In this document: positions 32,287 through 44,408 of the stretch, one piece after another
Layout of the letters: each line of letters opens with the position of its first letter
Position numbering within the stretch: the stretch's first letter is position 1
Source of the DNA: Stereocaulon alpinum
Lineage: Eukaryota > Ascomycota > Lecanoromycetes > Lecanorales > Stereocaulaceae
Length of the DNA stretch: 64,000 nt
NCBI GenBank assembly: GCA_018257865.1
Contig: JAEUBA010000036.1
Span: 186,001 to 250,000, forward strand
Direction of reading: 5' to 3'
The notes under the pieces: model-generated
What the model was told of the DNA's origin: nothing
Database searches by the model: none
The model's input: the letters and a program-made list of their open reading frames with translations, nothing else
Translations under genes and position numbers: made by a program

Positions 32287-34955
32287 TCAGACCCTTGCTG
32301 AGTTCCTTCGGTTCTTCATGACACCTGTAGGATGGATCGACCTGATGTAATTGTGTAATTTACACAGGTGCTTTGCGAGATTGTCCGTACGGCGAAATAT
32401 GGATTTGCATCCAGGGACGGTGCATTTGAACGTTCTACCTTTGCCACAACTTTTTGAGTAAGTTTCGTGGCGCTTGAGGTTAGACTTTCGATCCGTACCC
32501 GCGAAGGATTTGAAACAACGGTTACAGTAGACCGCATTGACAGCCTGGGTTGGTGAAGGGAAAGATGACCATGTTGTGGGCGATGTTACAGGTGAGTGGG
32601 TAGATCTGTCTGTAAAAATGGATTGCGAGGCGTCAACTTGTGTTCTAGAAGTCATCGTGGACGGTGATGAGTTCATGAGTGCTTCGGGGTCTGTCGACAT
32701 TGATGATGCAGGGGATTCATAGGTTTGATTGCCATTGGCGAAACTCCTAGTAGGTTGGATTGACTGTTGAAGCAATGATGGAGTGTTGCGTCGGCGACTG
32801 TTGTCTATCTCCAGAGATATGATGAGGAATCGTTGGAGGTCTGCAATGTAGGACTTCTCGCGCCAGTCTCGTGATGCTTCATGCATGTAGTTGTCACAAA
32901 GTGCAGTGACGATCTTGAGATATTTTTGGTAAACCCGAGGAGATAATGAGGCGCACTGTTGATGGTCAGGAAAGAAATAGAGGTATAGTGTTCCATCTGT
33001 TAGCTTACCCTGCCGCTCGAAAGCAAGAAGACCTCGAGCTCACGGGTGCAGTGCAGCAACCCATTGCGCAGTTGGCTTTCCACATCGACGATACAACCAT
33101 GGAGTGCTTCAATGCCCATGTAAGCTTGAAGTGGCTTCGTGATCTTATAGATCATTTCCTCAGTGTGGGGGACATGCTCGTAAGTTGCGTGCTGTTGTTG
33201 GTACCAAGCTAGTTGGGAATGTTTGTTGGCTCTTTCCGCTACAATCCCATGTTCGAAGGCTGTCATACATGATTTAGCCTTAGACAAAATTTTGGATGAT
33301 AACGGACTTACTATTGAAGAAATTCGAACACTCGTACAACACCTTTCCATTCTTCAAGGTGTCTATCAGAGTAGTCGGATGAGGTTCAGCAACGGTGTGC
33401 GGTGGTCGGGAAGTGCCAAAGGATTGTTGAGCTCCGACTGTTGGGAAAGATCGAACGTCACCAGGACAGATGGGCCTTACAGTGGTCGAGGTAGTGGTGG
33501 TAGTGGCGGCGGGGGCTGAACAATCATGATTTGATTTCAAGACAACTGGATCCTGTTGCGGAGCCTGTAATGATTTGATGGCTGTCGCCAGCAGCCATGC
33601 CTCTCTTTTATCTGGTATGGCATCCTTCCACTGGAGCATATCATGGAAGAACTCGGCCCAGGGATATGATGCGTCGTTACCATGCATTGTATATGTCATG
33701 GCATAAGCAATATGCAACAGGGCGAAGACCTCATCGAAATTGTTGGGGAGCATGCCTTGATAGCATGTTTGCAGTGCGTGGACTCCCATTTCAAACGGGG
33801 AAGCTAACTGCGGCGCTGTGTATTCTGGCACCAAATGTAGTTTTCTGGTCCACTCATTGTGGAAGACGTGGACCAAGTTACGAAGATTTTCTACCTGTGA
33901 TTCTGTTGATGATATCTCAACACTGAGCACGGCATCGTGGTACTCGTAGGCCGGTACCGGTGGGAGATGGTCATTATGCACGTTTCTCGATAGACGCATA
34001 AAGCTGAAAGGGTCATCCGGTGGACTGTCCGGGTCGGCTATATGTTCCAAGCCAGGAGCATCGTCATAACTGGGTGGATTCCCAGAACCTGAAAGTGGAA
34101 AGCCAGATATCTGGTCCACAGTGTCGTTGACCGACGTTGACCGCTTGAGGTTCGTCTTGGTACCCGCAACAGCTAAGGCGCCATAGGGTGGCAGAGGCGC
34201 CGGCTTCTGCTGTGGCATCCGTTGGAGGCGGTACGATATCAGCTTGCTATGGTCCGCTGGTGTATCCACGTGCATGCTATCATGTGGCGGCTCATAAGGT
34301 GCTGTCGACAAGCGATTCTCGTTGCCTTCCATTTCGTAAGTCTCACAGTCATTCCCTGCGAGCTCCTTCAAGTATGGACTTTCGGCATCCAATTCGCACA
34401 AAGAACCTGCTTCAGCGTACTCGTTAGACATCTCGCACAGGTCTGTGGTAGACGAAGTGCATGAAGCGGGCCGGTGCATTCTTGAATGAGTCCTCAGTCC
34501 GATGTTTCTGAAGAACGTGACAGCTCGTTTCAAGGTCGAACTCGTCGAATGCCGAGAGACTTTGACTCGAGACTCTTTGCCCTCCAAGAATTGTTCAGGC
34601 CGACCACAAGATGGGCACCAGTACCATCCATTGGACAGCCAAGGGCAGGAAGATATATGTCGCAAAGTCATCTCGAAATTCGAAAAGCTCTCACGGCACC
34701 AGAGCATCGGGCACATCAAGTTCTCCTCCGTGGACGTCTTCAGAAGTTCAGCGCGACCGTACGCAACCCAAAGGTGGAATGCGACTTTTCGTTGTTCTTG
34801 TGTAGGATTATCACAGTCCTGCTCTTTCTGATGCGAATGCTGATGCTGGTACCGTTGTAGCCTGCTGCATGTGTCAGAGGAAGTTCCAAGTATCCGTAGT
34901 GCTTCACGTGGGGTACTCACGCACAAGATGCCCGGGGAACCCATTTCCCTTTCAT
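32287..34955 (-). CDS. C2H2 zinc-finger transcription factor (paralogue A)
   Basis: Four exons: 34921-34955, 33312-34864, 33009-33259 and 32287-32955; introns of 52-56 nt, phases 2-1-0; 2508 nt, 835 aa. The N-terminus MKGKWVPRASC leads to a Cys/His-rich motif at about residues 63-98 (CPMLWC ... H..SCPWL...WYWCPSCG). A long low-complexity middle is followed by a conserved helical block (CYQGMLPNNFDEVFALLHIA, then W..FFHDMLQW). A third domain spans exon 3 (MIYKITKPLQAYMGIEALH). Two C-terminal C2H2 fingers end the protein: YCNRCFKSF...DRKSNLKRH and FKCTVPGCKSIFRRTDNLAKH. The finger pair predicts nuclear DNA binding; targets are unknown. The gene structure is identical to that of paralogues B and C. 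Confidence 0.8.
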
Positions 34956-37149
34956 GAGTCCACCCATAGCAAAAATGGACGAATATTTGAGGAGATTTTA
35001 CAGGCCAATTCTGGTGCCAGTGCTTTATGAGGCCAGCAAATTTTACACTGGTATTTAGCGTAGTCACGACCTGCGTCTGTTAAAGGAGATGGTGGGGGTG
35101 CAAATTGATCGAAAAATTCGTCCTTCTGATGCCCAAGCAAGCCAACCTGTCGTCCCTATTGCTTCGTCACTCCAGACTCTTCTAACGTTGGCGGACGTGG
35201 TCGGTCTCGATTCAAGACACAATGCGATCATCCTAGGCTCAAGGCGAACGCAGGAGGACCTTCTCCCGAAACCCAACCACTCTATGATTGGTGATGTACA
35301 CACCACATAATGTGATAGGTAGCGGAACAATAATTCCCGGAGTACGCTGTTGGAGGACGGTGATAGCGCCATGCACCTAAGACGGTCAACGCCCAGTTTG
35401 TGTGTATTTGCGGTAAACCCCGAGCTTTCTTCCAAGACGAAGAGAAGGACGGAGAATTGACTTCGCGGTTACTCTCCCTACCCGTATACGAGGGCCCTGC
35501 ATGTGCTCGAACAAGTCTCATGAGGGGTAGGTCCGTCCCTCCATGATCGGTCGCTGGCGAATTGACTTTCTTGATTGGAGCGTAACATTTCAAGGCGTCG
35601 AAAGGCAACCAAGCTACACCCGAATCCACCGACATTGTCATCGGGCGATGGTGTAAGAACGGACGGGAGGAGGACTCCACGCACTGCTGGTGTATGCGCT
35701 GTCATGCCCCTTACGCCTAAGGACCCCCGAACCAGGAGAGAACTGACTAGTCTGATTTGTGGGGTCTATATGCCGAGGACCTGGACGTGGGTGCAACATG
35801 TTGAGGAGGAAAGACCTGCGGAAGCCTGCTCTGTTAGCACAAGAACGCGCGAAGCCTCACATGTTCTTGTCAATCAGTACTGGCGGACGTCGCGAAAAAC
35901 TCTCTTAACGCATGCTTGGCGGCCACTGTCTAAACCTCGGATGTCTTATTGGCCAGGGATGACGCGGCGAAGGACCGCCAACAGGTAAGATTGAATTCTA
36001 GTGGTGGAGTTAGCGATTCAGACCGACAAGGTGTGTGGCACGCGTGATCGCGTGCTGGACAAGGGCATCTGCTGTTCGAGAAATAGCAGCATTTTGGGTA
36101 CGAGGAAAGAGTCAAAGTGCAGGGGGAAAAAAGGGTGGGAAATGAAATTTATATACTATATAGTTATCAGGCACCTACCAATAAGGTTCCCACAGCACAG
36201 CCTTGCTGTACCTTATCCCTTCTTTTTAGAGAGCACTGCCATCTCCAGGCTATGCTGTTGAAAGGCACACATCAGCTCGCAATCCCCCATCTTTCTGCTT
36301 ACAGCCTTCGGTTAGCGACCAACCAAACAATTCGCAGAAGCTGCTTAACAGAAAAGGCGTCCGGCGGTGGACAGATCAACAAATCAGCGCGTCAGTCTTT
36401 AGCGGGCGAGAACAATTAGCTTTATGCGCCTTGCACGAGTGTACGCCTTGCTCATAGGGTGGGTATCACCAATCGGCGAAGTCGGCCCCCAATCAGCGCA
36501 GTTTAATAAGGCGCTTTTAAGGCCTTCATCGTAGTAGGTCACGGACAGGGTTGAAGAATAACACACAGATACTGCAGGACGACATACCTGAATCGACAGC
36601 TCGACTAAGCCAGGAAACACGGAGGTCCATGATCCGAGACTTACCCTAATGGAACGCCTTCAGATAGGTGGTGGGCACGAATCTGAATTCGGGTTGCGTA
36701 AGCACAGAGCGCAGGCGGAGTAAGTCCTCCCGGGCGGGCCACCCTTTATATCGCACTTTTAGTATCTCCCCCAGTGTAGCAGGCACGTAATGGAGATGCG
36801 CAGCACAGACTCTAATATCGCGATTATTTGCAAGGTTGAACACCCAGATCTCACAATAGAAAGTTGCTCACACAATCTTATGGCAGCTTCTTCTTCGTTT
36901 TTTGGTCACCGCTAACAATTGGCAGAAAGCATGTACCTACTTCTATGGGGAAACCTGCCCTTTAGATGTCATTGCGTCCAGAAGCACTGAAAGCTCAATT
37001 ATGACTTCATGCGGAGCACCCCCCCTTTACGTAAATTAATGTATCGCATGTCTCTGGCGCCACCTTCATCGCATATAAAATCGTTCACAGCTTCTTCTAT
37101 CTGCTCATTTCATTGTTCAGCCACTAGCAGCGACGTCATTCAGGCTGGA
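34956..37149. other. Gene-poor stretch with coding-like fragments
   Basis: About 2.2 kb. A minus-strand fragment at about 36646-36880 reads convincingly as protein (IRVCAAHLHYVPATLGEIL, GWPAREDLLRLRSVLTQPEF) but lacks a start, and its continuation is shifted; I do not recognise it. A 24-base repeat of 29284 occurs near 35935. A TATA-like CATATAAAAT lies at about 37072, ahead of the next pseudogene. Confidence 0.4.
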
Positions 37150-38060
37150 TGACACTGCAAGCCTAGATTGATCAGCTTTATAGATATTGAATTATCTCAA
37201 GCCACTGATTACTGCTATCTTCGGCAAGTTGGTGACATACCTACGAACATCCGCCCACCTCAGGACTTCACTGCGATGTTACTCTTCTCGTCACTGGATA
37301 CACACGCCGATCCAGGAACAGCGCGTAGCTCCCTTGACTGATCGGCGAAAGAGCCCTCATGATCTCTCAGCAAGCTCAGGTTTCCCCTACAGGAGATCGC
37401 CTTGGAATATTTTTGTCGGATTGCAGATTTACCGACGACGTCTGAATAGGCTGTGGACGATGCTGTTCATGTAAGCAGCAATCGAAGAGATGACTGGGTA
37501 CACCAGCACTAGGGGCCGTCTCCACGTGATGGGCTTTTACTGGATGAGGAGTATGCAAGATTTGGTCAGCTTGCAGCATGCCTAGTGAGTCTTGCTTCTC
37601 TTTCCGTCTAGGCTCTCAACTTAGTTGCAACTACTCATCCAAGGTTAAAGTCAGAATAGTCAAAGTGTCCTTCGATCACCGTGGCAGATTGCCAAGAACA
37701 TGAGCTATAGCTCTCAGTCGAGCTTGGCTTCTAACCAGATCAAGGCATCATGTGGACTGTTGAGTTGCATCCTCTGTCTGACCTTCGCCAAGACGGCGTG
37801 CTCGCTGTAAACAGTCAATGCCCTGATCGCCCCACGGTCAATACTTCTCTCATCTACTTGGAAAGCGTGCTCCGCAGCTATCTACAACTTTGACAGTGCT
37901 TCAAAGGGCTTCAATCCTTCAGGATGGCTTCAATAGACTTGCTCGAGCAGGCGACAAGACATTAGGGACATTATAAAAGCGATGAGACACTCTAGGACAG
38001 CCAAGATGGGAGAGTGGTCCTATAATTCAACGAAGCTTTATTAGCGGGCGGCTGCTTCCT
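37150..38060 (+). pseudogene. Nonsense-riddled relic of an unrecognised gene
   Basis: One reading frame (in phase with position 37276) carries protein-like text for about 900 bp, interrupted by about a dozen stops with no frame change. Pieces include YCYLRQVGDIPTNIRPPQDF, LLFSSLDTHADPGTARSSL, LQEIALEYFCRIADLPTTSE, AVDDAVHVSSNRRDDWVHQH, LLLDEEYARFGQLAACLVSL and LAVNSQCPDRPTVNTSLIYL. Nearly all stops are TAG or TGA, in places where Gln or Arg would fit (CAG to TAG, CGA to TGA), the pattern left by repeat-induced point mutation. I do not recognise the family. The first residues after the likely ATG at 37149 are also frame-shifted. Confidence 0.55.
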
Positions 38061-39283
38061 TGCACACGCAATACGTTCCCGGTAGAACTAAGCCCAAATT
38101 TCCGGTGACTGTTCATCTAGTGGGACGATAAGAGAGCGACGCTAACCGTCTGCAAACTCGGGCATCCAAATTGCTAACCACTTCTGGACTGTGTAACAAG
38201 CATCAGGCTCGAGACGACGCATCGGGTCATAAAGAGGGACAAGGTCAATTGACATAGGCTAGAATACGCCGCGAAGCTCCAGAGGAGCTCAGATATGCCA
38301 ATGAACAGACCCTTATACCGCGTTTGATGGACGCCAACGATGTCTTGGCTTTAGGCGAATACCGTTATGCATCCTTTGCTGGCCATTAGAGAGTCTGCCC
38401 GCGCAGCTTACCTACTAGACTGATTATGTTCCCATGCAGCTTCCTTCTATCGTTGAGTATTCGGTCCGAACATTCCTTCCCAGTTCCGGCTGGAAAAAGT
38501 TGCAGTACTAGCACGAGACGATAACACTTAGAACATCGAGTTACTAAGGTACTATGCCAACTACAATACTATTCACTTCGCTTTTAAGTATGAGATCATA
38601 CAGCTCGTTTAGTGCTTCTTAACAATCTTCCAACCAATTCTCTTCAATAGAGCGTCAACGAGGAATCAGTAGTGAAAGTCTTGCGGACTTCAAGGTACTG
38701 TACTACAGGGCTTGGCCCTAAGAGCCCGCTCCTAGAGCCGGGCCGTGGGATGATTCTCCCTTACATTAGGCATTGACTTTCATGCGGCCGCGTTAGGATC
38801 CCGCTCTAGGAGCGTGCTTAGCGCAGTCGATTATGCTTCAGCTTGATGGCTAAACCTGCGATACAGCTTTTCCCCCACTTCTACATCTCACACGCGTCGA
38901 GCATATGATCAAAAGACGAAACCTCTTCAAGACGGCTTGTTTGCCAAAGTTGCAAGTAGTTAACGAGTAGCAATAGAATATTCAGCTTGAGTACCTTTCT
39001 CCAGTGAGAGGATAGATCTCTCACTTCCACGTTTTTATGCAGTCTTTTTGGGCTTCACAAGTGACGATGCAGATCAAGACACGTTGAAGTTGGCATAGGT
39101 CAATGGATGCATTCGCGTTTCATTCGTCGTCTCAATATCCTACAATGTTTCTACAAAACAAGCAAAATCCCACCTCATCTTCCTCCCCATTCCTCTCATG
39201 ACAACAACACACCATCACCAGCTATACAACCCCTCCCTCCAGCAAGCACCCTCATCTACAAACCCGATGCACCTCTCGGTTCC
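38061..39283. other. Gene-poor stretch, possible continuation of the relic
   Basis: About 1.2 kb with no intact frame. Scattered protein-like text continues at reduced quality to about 38450, which may be the decayed 3' part of the preceding gene. Confidence 0.35.
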
Positions 39284-39568
39284 CTATCTCCCCCCAAACT
39301 CCGCCCCCCGCTGATTCCTCTTAACCTCTCTCTCCGTCTGCTGATAAGAGCGCGAACTCCGTCCACCAACCGCCAATTCCTCATGTGTCTCTCGCTTATC
39401 AACCCACTTGTCCACAGCAGACTTCTTATCCTTTGTCTTTGATGATTTGGAGAGGCTTGAGAGAGCGTTGGCTGTTAGGCGGGGAGGTTCGTAGATGTAT
39501 CTGTGCGGAGGAGGAGGGGTTAGTGGGAGATGGAGATTTTGAGGGGAGGGGGGGGTGACGGACGGCAT
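39284..39568 (-). CDS. THE-module small protein, 73 aa
   Basis: Exon 1 39564-39568 (ATGCC), intron 39501-39563 (63 nt, donor GTCCGT, branch point CACTAAC, acceptor GCACAG), exon 2 39284-39500; 73 aa. The spliced protein begins MPYIYEPPRLTANALSSL, then a Lys-rich linker and VDKWVDKRETHEELAVGGRS followed by SRSYQQTEREVKR. Unspliced, the frame is open with a Pro-rich insert encoded by the intron, but the donor, branch point and acceptor coincide exactly with those of the sister genes. It lies 877 bp downstream of the zinc-finger gene 41947-40445 on the same strand. Function unknown. Confidence 0.7.
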   Translation of the reverse strand: MPSVTPPSPQNLHLPLTPPPPHRYIYEPPRLTANALSSLSKSSKTKDKKSAVDKWVDKRETHEELAVGGRSSRSYQQTEREVKRNQRGAEFGGR

Positions 39569-40444
39569 TTCGGGTGTGAGGGTGAGGGGTTTGAATGGGA
39601 ATAAGGGAGTAGCTGAGTGGTTGTTGTCTTTCGATATTCGGCGTGGCTGGTTTCACGGCAGAGTTTTGTTGAATGTGTAGAGCACGATGATGGTGTTATT
39701 TGATGAGGTGGAAATGTGTTTGTTGGAATACTGTGCTAGGACGGGTGGCAATATGCGTAATACCTCAGGCTTATATATCTTTTGTTTGGTCGTGACAGTC
39801 CTCCATGGAGCAGTCCCTCTCCCGAGGTCCGGGCAGTCCTTCATACTGGAGTCCTTCATAGAACCGCCCACATGAGCAGTCCTCCAAGCGCGAGGGACTC
39901 CCGCGAAGAATGTTGGGTTTCAGGTAGTGATTTGCTTCTCACTGACTGACGCGTGAGGGCTCACTTCTTGGGCAGGTGTAATAGGCGATCATTTCAAGAA
40001 CGATGAGGTATGGTAGGAGGCATGTTGAGATGATCAGAAACAATACCTATAAAAGATACGGACCTATGAAGATACACGCTGCCAGAAGATGATCACGTAG
40101 ACTGAGAGACAAGAACCTGGTTCTTTTTTCCCACCGTCTTCTGGATCCCTTGGATGCCGTCAGAGCGGCGTTCAATATTGTACAGAGTATTGAAACACGA
40201 AATCATCCTTGGCAATGTCAGTACTCCCCGCGAAGCCTTTTCGCAAGGTGGTTTCTCTATTCGTTGCATCGCGGAACACCGTCTACCAAGTCCAACCGGG
40301 GGCCAATCCCACAACATTACCCGTATGAGCCGTATCACATATAGTACTTGATCTCATCCTATCGTTATCGTTATCGTTGTCGTCATCATGATCATTATCG
40401 AAGCCACACAGCCTAAGCGGTCGAGGTTGAGAAGTGTATCTCTC
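39569..40444. other. Spacer between zinc-finger gene D and the small THE-module gene
   Basis: About 880 bases. It includes imperfect CGTTAT/CATCATGATC simple-sequence repeats near 40360-40395. No gene seen. Confidence 0.5.
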
Positions 40445-41947
40445 TCAGAGCCTATGGTGATTCTTCCTGTGCTTAGCTAGTGCATCTGAGCGTTCGTAGA
40501 CCTTCCCGCATCCAGGCTCGGAACATGTTTGCTTGGGCCCATTGCCATGCTTAACACGCATATGTCGTCTGAGATTAGACTTGCGGTCCTTGTACTTTTT
40601 GGAATTCGATATATCCTTATGGCACACTGGGCACTGCAATGCGCTGTCGAGCGAGCGTACGGAGGAGATAGATGGCGATGGGCTAGGGGGCGAGCTCAGA
40701 GGATCGATACAAGACGAAGTAGTGGTGGTTGCGCCGGGGGTGGTAGGGTTGCTGGTTGATCTGGTGTAGAAGCGGATGGATTCATGACTGTCAAGGGCGC
40801 CAAGAAAGGGAGAATACGGCGTAGTACTGTATGGATTAAGCAAGGAATTATCCGCATTTGATAAACCGCGCGTCAAACGTGGATTCAGCGTCGATTGCTG
40901 CATCATTTCAGCTGGCGGCACATTGATCTCCGGCGGTCGCAGGACTGGAGGCTGTGGGTATTTCTCCTGTCTCATAAGTCCGTGAGATACATCCATCACT
41001 GTATCCATTTCAGCAACTTGCTCAATACCGCGGCAACTCCAACTCCGCTGTCGCTGGACTCCATTGTATTGAGTATCGAGTCGAAGAACTCGTCGAGACT
41101 GTTCATGGTCGCCATGATCTTGCAGGGTCTCTGCCAAAGGCGACACTATTCGTGTCATTTCGTCACTCGTCTTCAGGTGTCGAGGTCGATGAACCAGCCG
41201 GAGTTCGATAGAGCTCGGAGGTAATTCGATATTACGAGATGCTGCTGCGCCTGGAGGACAATGATCCATACGCGATGGCGCAGATGGCGCAAACGATTGA
41301 GGTTGGTCCACCAATCTTTGGATAAAATAAGGGTCGTCCTCTGGCGATGCAGGCATCGTGAGATCTATTGCCCCTTCCAAAAAACCATTTTCGGCATGAT
41401 TGTATGCGCTGGGAACGATGGGGGTCTGGAGTGGCGAAGGCCGGAAGTTCTCGTTTGTTGTGTTGAGGAATTGTGGAAATTGATCGCCGACTAAAAGAAG
41501 AGGATCGAGAGTGGGCTCTGGGTCTTGAGAGGCTGGTAAAGAGCTGGACAATGAAACTGTTCGTGGGCAAGTGTTGTTCGGATGCGGCTGCCAACGAGGC
41601 GTCTTCGCGAAGCCGGTTTCATGGGTGGACGCAAGTGTGTTTTGCGACTTCTGCTCAGTGCTGCTGTGTGTGCTCTCCCTGTAATTTATCCAATCCATCC
41701 AATCTTTATTATCAGGGAGTATGTCGCTTTCAACTTCGTCTGGCTGGGTCATGTCTGGTGCATCCTCCCCTACCTCACTCTCTGCCCTAGTATTCTCGTC
41801 GTACACTGGTAATGGTGCGAAGGACTCGGCGGTGCGAACTTGGTGTGACAACAAGTTACTCTCGTCGTAGGGAGCCTGATCTGCAGCTTGGGCTTGGCTA
41901 GCTCGAGCTTCATAGCCGTAGTAAGTATCGTAATCAGATTCGTTCAT
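40445..41947 (-). CDS. C2H2 zinc-finger transcription factor (short relative D)
   Basis: An intronless 500-aa protein starting at ATG 41947 (MNESDYDTYYGYEARASQAQ). Most of it is low complexity, rich in Ser, Pro, Asp and Gln. The C-terminal 65 residues hold two C2H2 fingers: CPVCHKDI...DRKSNLRRHMRVKH and QTCSEPGCGKVYERSDALAK followed by HRKNHH. The DRKSNL(K/R)RH segment is shared with paralogue A. It lacks the N-terminal CPxxWC motif, the FALLHIA-type block and the introns seen in A-C, so it is either a distinct branch or a copy reduced to its DNA-binding end. A nuclear transcription-factor role is inferred from the fingers. Confidence 0.75.
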   Translation of the reverse strand: MNESDYDTYYGYEARASQAQAADQAPYDESNLLSHQVRTAESFAPLPVYDENTRAESEVGEDAPDMTQPDEVESDILPDNKDWMDWINYRESTHSSTEQKSQNTLASTHETGFAKTPRWQPHPNNTCPRTVSLSSSLPASQDPEPTLDPLLLVGDQFPQFLNTTNENFRPSPLQTPIVPSAYNHAENGFLEGAIDLTMPASPEDDPYFIQRLVDQPQSFAPSAPSRMDHCPPGAAASRNIELPPSSIELRLVHRPRHLKTSDEMTRIVSPLAETLQDHGDHEQSRRVLRLDTQYNGVQRQRSWSCRGIEQVAEMDTVMDVSHGLMRQEKYPQPPVLRPPEINVPPAEMMQQSTLNPRLTRGLSNADNSLLNPYSTTPYSPFLGALDSHESIRFYTRSTSNPTTPGATTTTSSCIDPLSSPPSPSPSISSVRSLDSALQCPVCHKDISNSKKYKDRKSNLRRHMRVKHGNGPKQTCSEPGCGKVYERSDALAKHRKNHHRL

Positions 41948-44156
41948 TCTGAGACTAAATTGTCAGCAAAGCCATATGGAACGGATCAAGGGTCACTTAC
42001 TGCGGCAGCGATATATTAACGAGACCTTCACCAGTATGCCGACACAGCGCAAGCAATAGTAAGTATGCTCGATCCAGAAGATATCACCTCCACGGACGGC
42101 GAGTGTCAAGGTCCAAGGACTTCAGGTAGAATACGTGAGAAGATCGGTACACTATAGGCTTGACTTGAGAGGCGGGTGCAGGTTATGGGATCATGGTATA
42201 GTTGACGATCCTCACGGAGCAGCGTCACTCATGGCGCCGGGTACATACGGCATGTGGTCGTGGAGGAGCGAAGAGTGTGTGGCAAATACGGAAACTAGGT
42301 TCATGGCGTCGAGCGGCCCTAGTGCGTGAGTCCGAGGCGACTCTGAGACGTGCTTGCTCGGAAGGGCCTGTCACAGACGGCTGGAACAGGATTAGCTTGG
42401 AGGACTGCGCTAAGACACGATTCCTGTCACCCTTCAAGCTTCCACTTGGTAGAGGGGCTGTGCTGATTGTCAGCAGGCTGATGCCAATTGGCCGTTGTCG
42501 GCAGCTGCCACTAGAACTCGGCGGATGGAGTAATTCTTCTGACATCTTAATTGACTGGCAGCCTTGTTCAAGCCTTTATGTGATCCCAGGAAAACCGCGG
42601 CCTTTCAAGCCCATAGATCAAAGCAGGTAAGTAAGCAAAGGCCAAGTGCGACCATCAGATTGAGCGACAACCTTCTACTTCGTCATGGATAGAAGCCTTG
42701 GACAGTGTACTCGCTTTCCTGAGCTACTCTCCGTCCAGCGTAAGACCTCAATGAAGACTTCGTGGCCCTGGCCTATCAAGCATCATCCCAAGATGTGTTC
42801 CAGTCCAGACAGGTATTTGGAAGATCAGGGAAAAGTAAACAGCAATCCAAGGAGCAGATGTCGGCGGATATCCAGGAGAAGCCGTAAGACTCTATGCTTA
42901 CGACAACAACACGATTAGAAAGTATTTCACGCTGTGGCAACGGTCAAGGTGCGATGACTGTCTTAATCTCAAGAGTAGGTAATTGAGGCAGAACACAAAG
43001 CCGGCCATGAATGAGTCATGCTGCATGGCATCCTGAACGGTGAATGTGAGCGCTGAAAGCCTCCACATATTCCTTGGAGGAGATTAGTTTGCGGCTGAGG
43101 CCAGCCATTGGATCAATATCAGGCTGACATTGGCCCTCCGTGGCTTAGGGCTGTGCAGCAAAGCCCGCAAGTTTCCCAAGGCTCCAAGACTCGTAGCCAT
43201 GGGATATTCTCCGATGCCCTTTGTGAAAGGTAGAGCGAGGTTGATGCGAAGCGCGACAAAGCCCACGGATGTGCTGCAGAGTCAGGGGATGAACCCTTCA
43301 GCTTACAAGGGACGTAGCGTCTAATTAGCGTCGAGCTAGATGGCCGCCTAGAGCCTGTATTGGATGATCAGCAACCAGGGGCTGAGCTTGGAGTGGTCAC
43401 CCTCATTAGCGCTTAACCAGCAATTCTGCAGGATGACGGATACCGCGTGTATACGCAGGTGTGCGCTGGCATCCTTTGCATCCCAACGATTCGTGCACCC
43501 ATGCACGATCATCCATCAATTTTCTATCAATCTAGCCAAGCGAATAACGAGCTCAGTGGACCTAGCGCCTCAGCATCGGGAAGAACGGCTTTCAGCGGGA
43601 TACGAAGTATGGCGGCTCAAATCTGTGGACAGAGCTGCCATCCCGTGGCTTAGCCTGGTGCGTCGAGAGTCAATCAACACAACATATAGAAAACGTTTTC
43701 ATCGTTCAATCGAACAGATACGGACCATTGTCATAATACTTTCCTCACAGGCCACGTTTGCGTCAATACTGTAGTACCTCGGCCATTACCATGTCAACCC
43801 AGCATGCCCCGTCAGGGACACCAAAAAGTCCACGGTAGGGCAGAACACGGATGCCGGAGCTGCCCGGAGGTCCGTTGTTTCTTAGGCGCCAATGACGTTC
43901 TAAGGGGTCGCTTTAGAGGTCCCCCTCCCCAGAAACACACGAATCTTTTCGTGTCCCTGAGGAGCGTGCGTCCCTCTGTGTGCTATCTACAGCTTCTGCT
44001 TCCGCTTGTTCTCTCTTCAATTTCTCCAGTCGAGGTTCTCGCCATGATCCACTTGTCATTGGAGTCGAAATCCTAGGTGGATCGGTTCAAGCCACGCCAC
44101 AGGATACACAAATAGATTTCAAGAAGAAAATCATACTGAGTCTTACATGAGGCAGA
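41948..44156. other. Gene-poor stretch, nothing recognised
   Basis: About 2.2 kb with short open frames of no recognisable content on both strands. Confidence 0.45.
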
Positions 44157-44408
44157 GTGGAATTGTCTAGAGTGACATCGAAGACAGAAGCCTCGCCGTT
44201 TACTAATGACCATTTAACCTCAGCATCAAATAACACGGTCTGCAGCAGAAGCTACGCCTTGACGAGACATGAGGATACCATACACAACAACCGCAAGCAA
44301 AAGGTCCGATGCCATTCCTGCATAGAAGAGAATATATTCTCGAGAAACGATGCCTTGTCACCAACGAACACTCGTACCCAAGGAAGGACGATGATGGTTG
44401 ATGTTTGA
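44157..44408 (+). pseudogene. C2H2 zinc-finger gene fragment
   Basis: The frame reads ALTRHEDTIHNNRKQKVRCH then CIEENIFSRNDALS, a common fungal linker between two C2H2 fingers (...ALTRHE..IH..RKQKVRC..C.EE..FSRNDAL.RH). The expected RH after DAL is replaced (DALSPTNTRTQ) and no ATG opens the frame, so it is a broken fragment or an exon of an unrecognised gene. It is on the opposite strand to the other zinc-finger genes and its linker is of a different subtype. Confidence 0.35.

Noticed and set aside
34952..35140. Minus-strand frame (FFDQFAPPPSPLTDAGRDY) considered as a first exon of zinc-finger gene A
   Set aside because: The MKGKWV start at 34955 matches the start, exon length class and intron phase of paralogue B, so an upstream coding exon is not needed.
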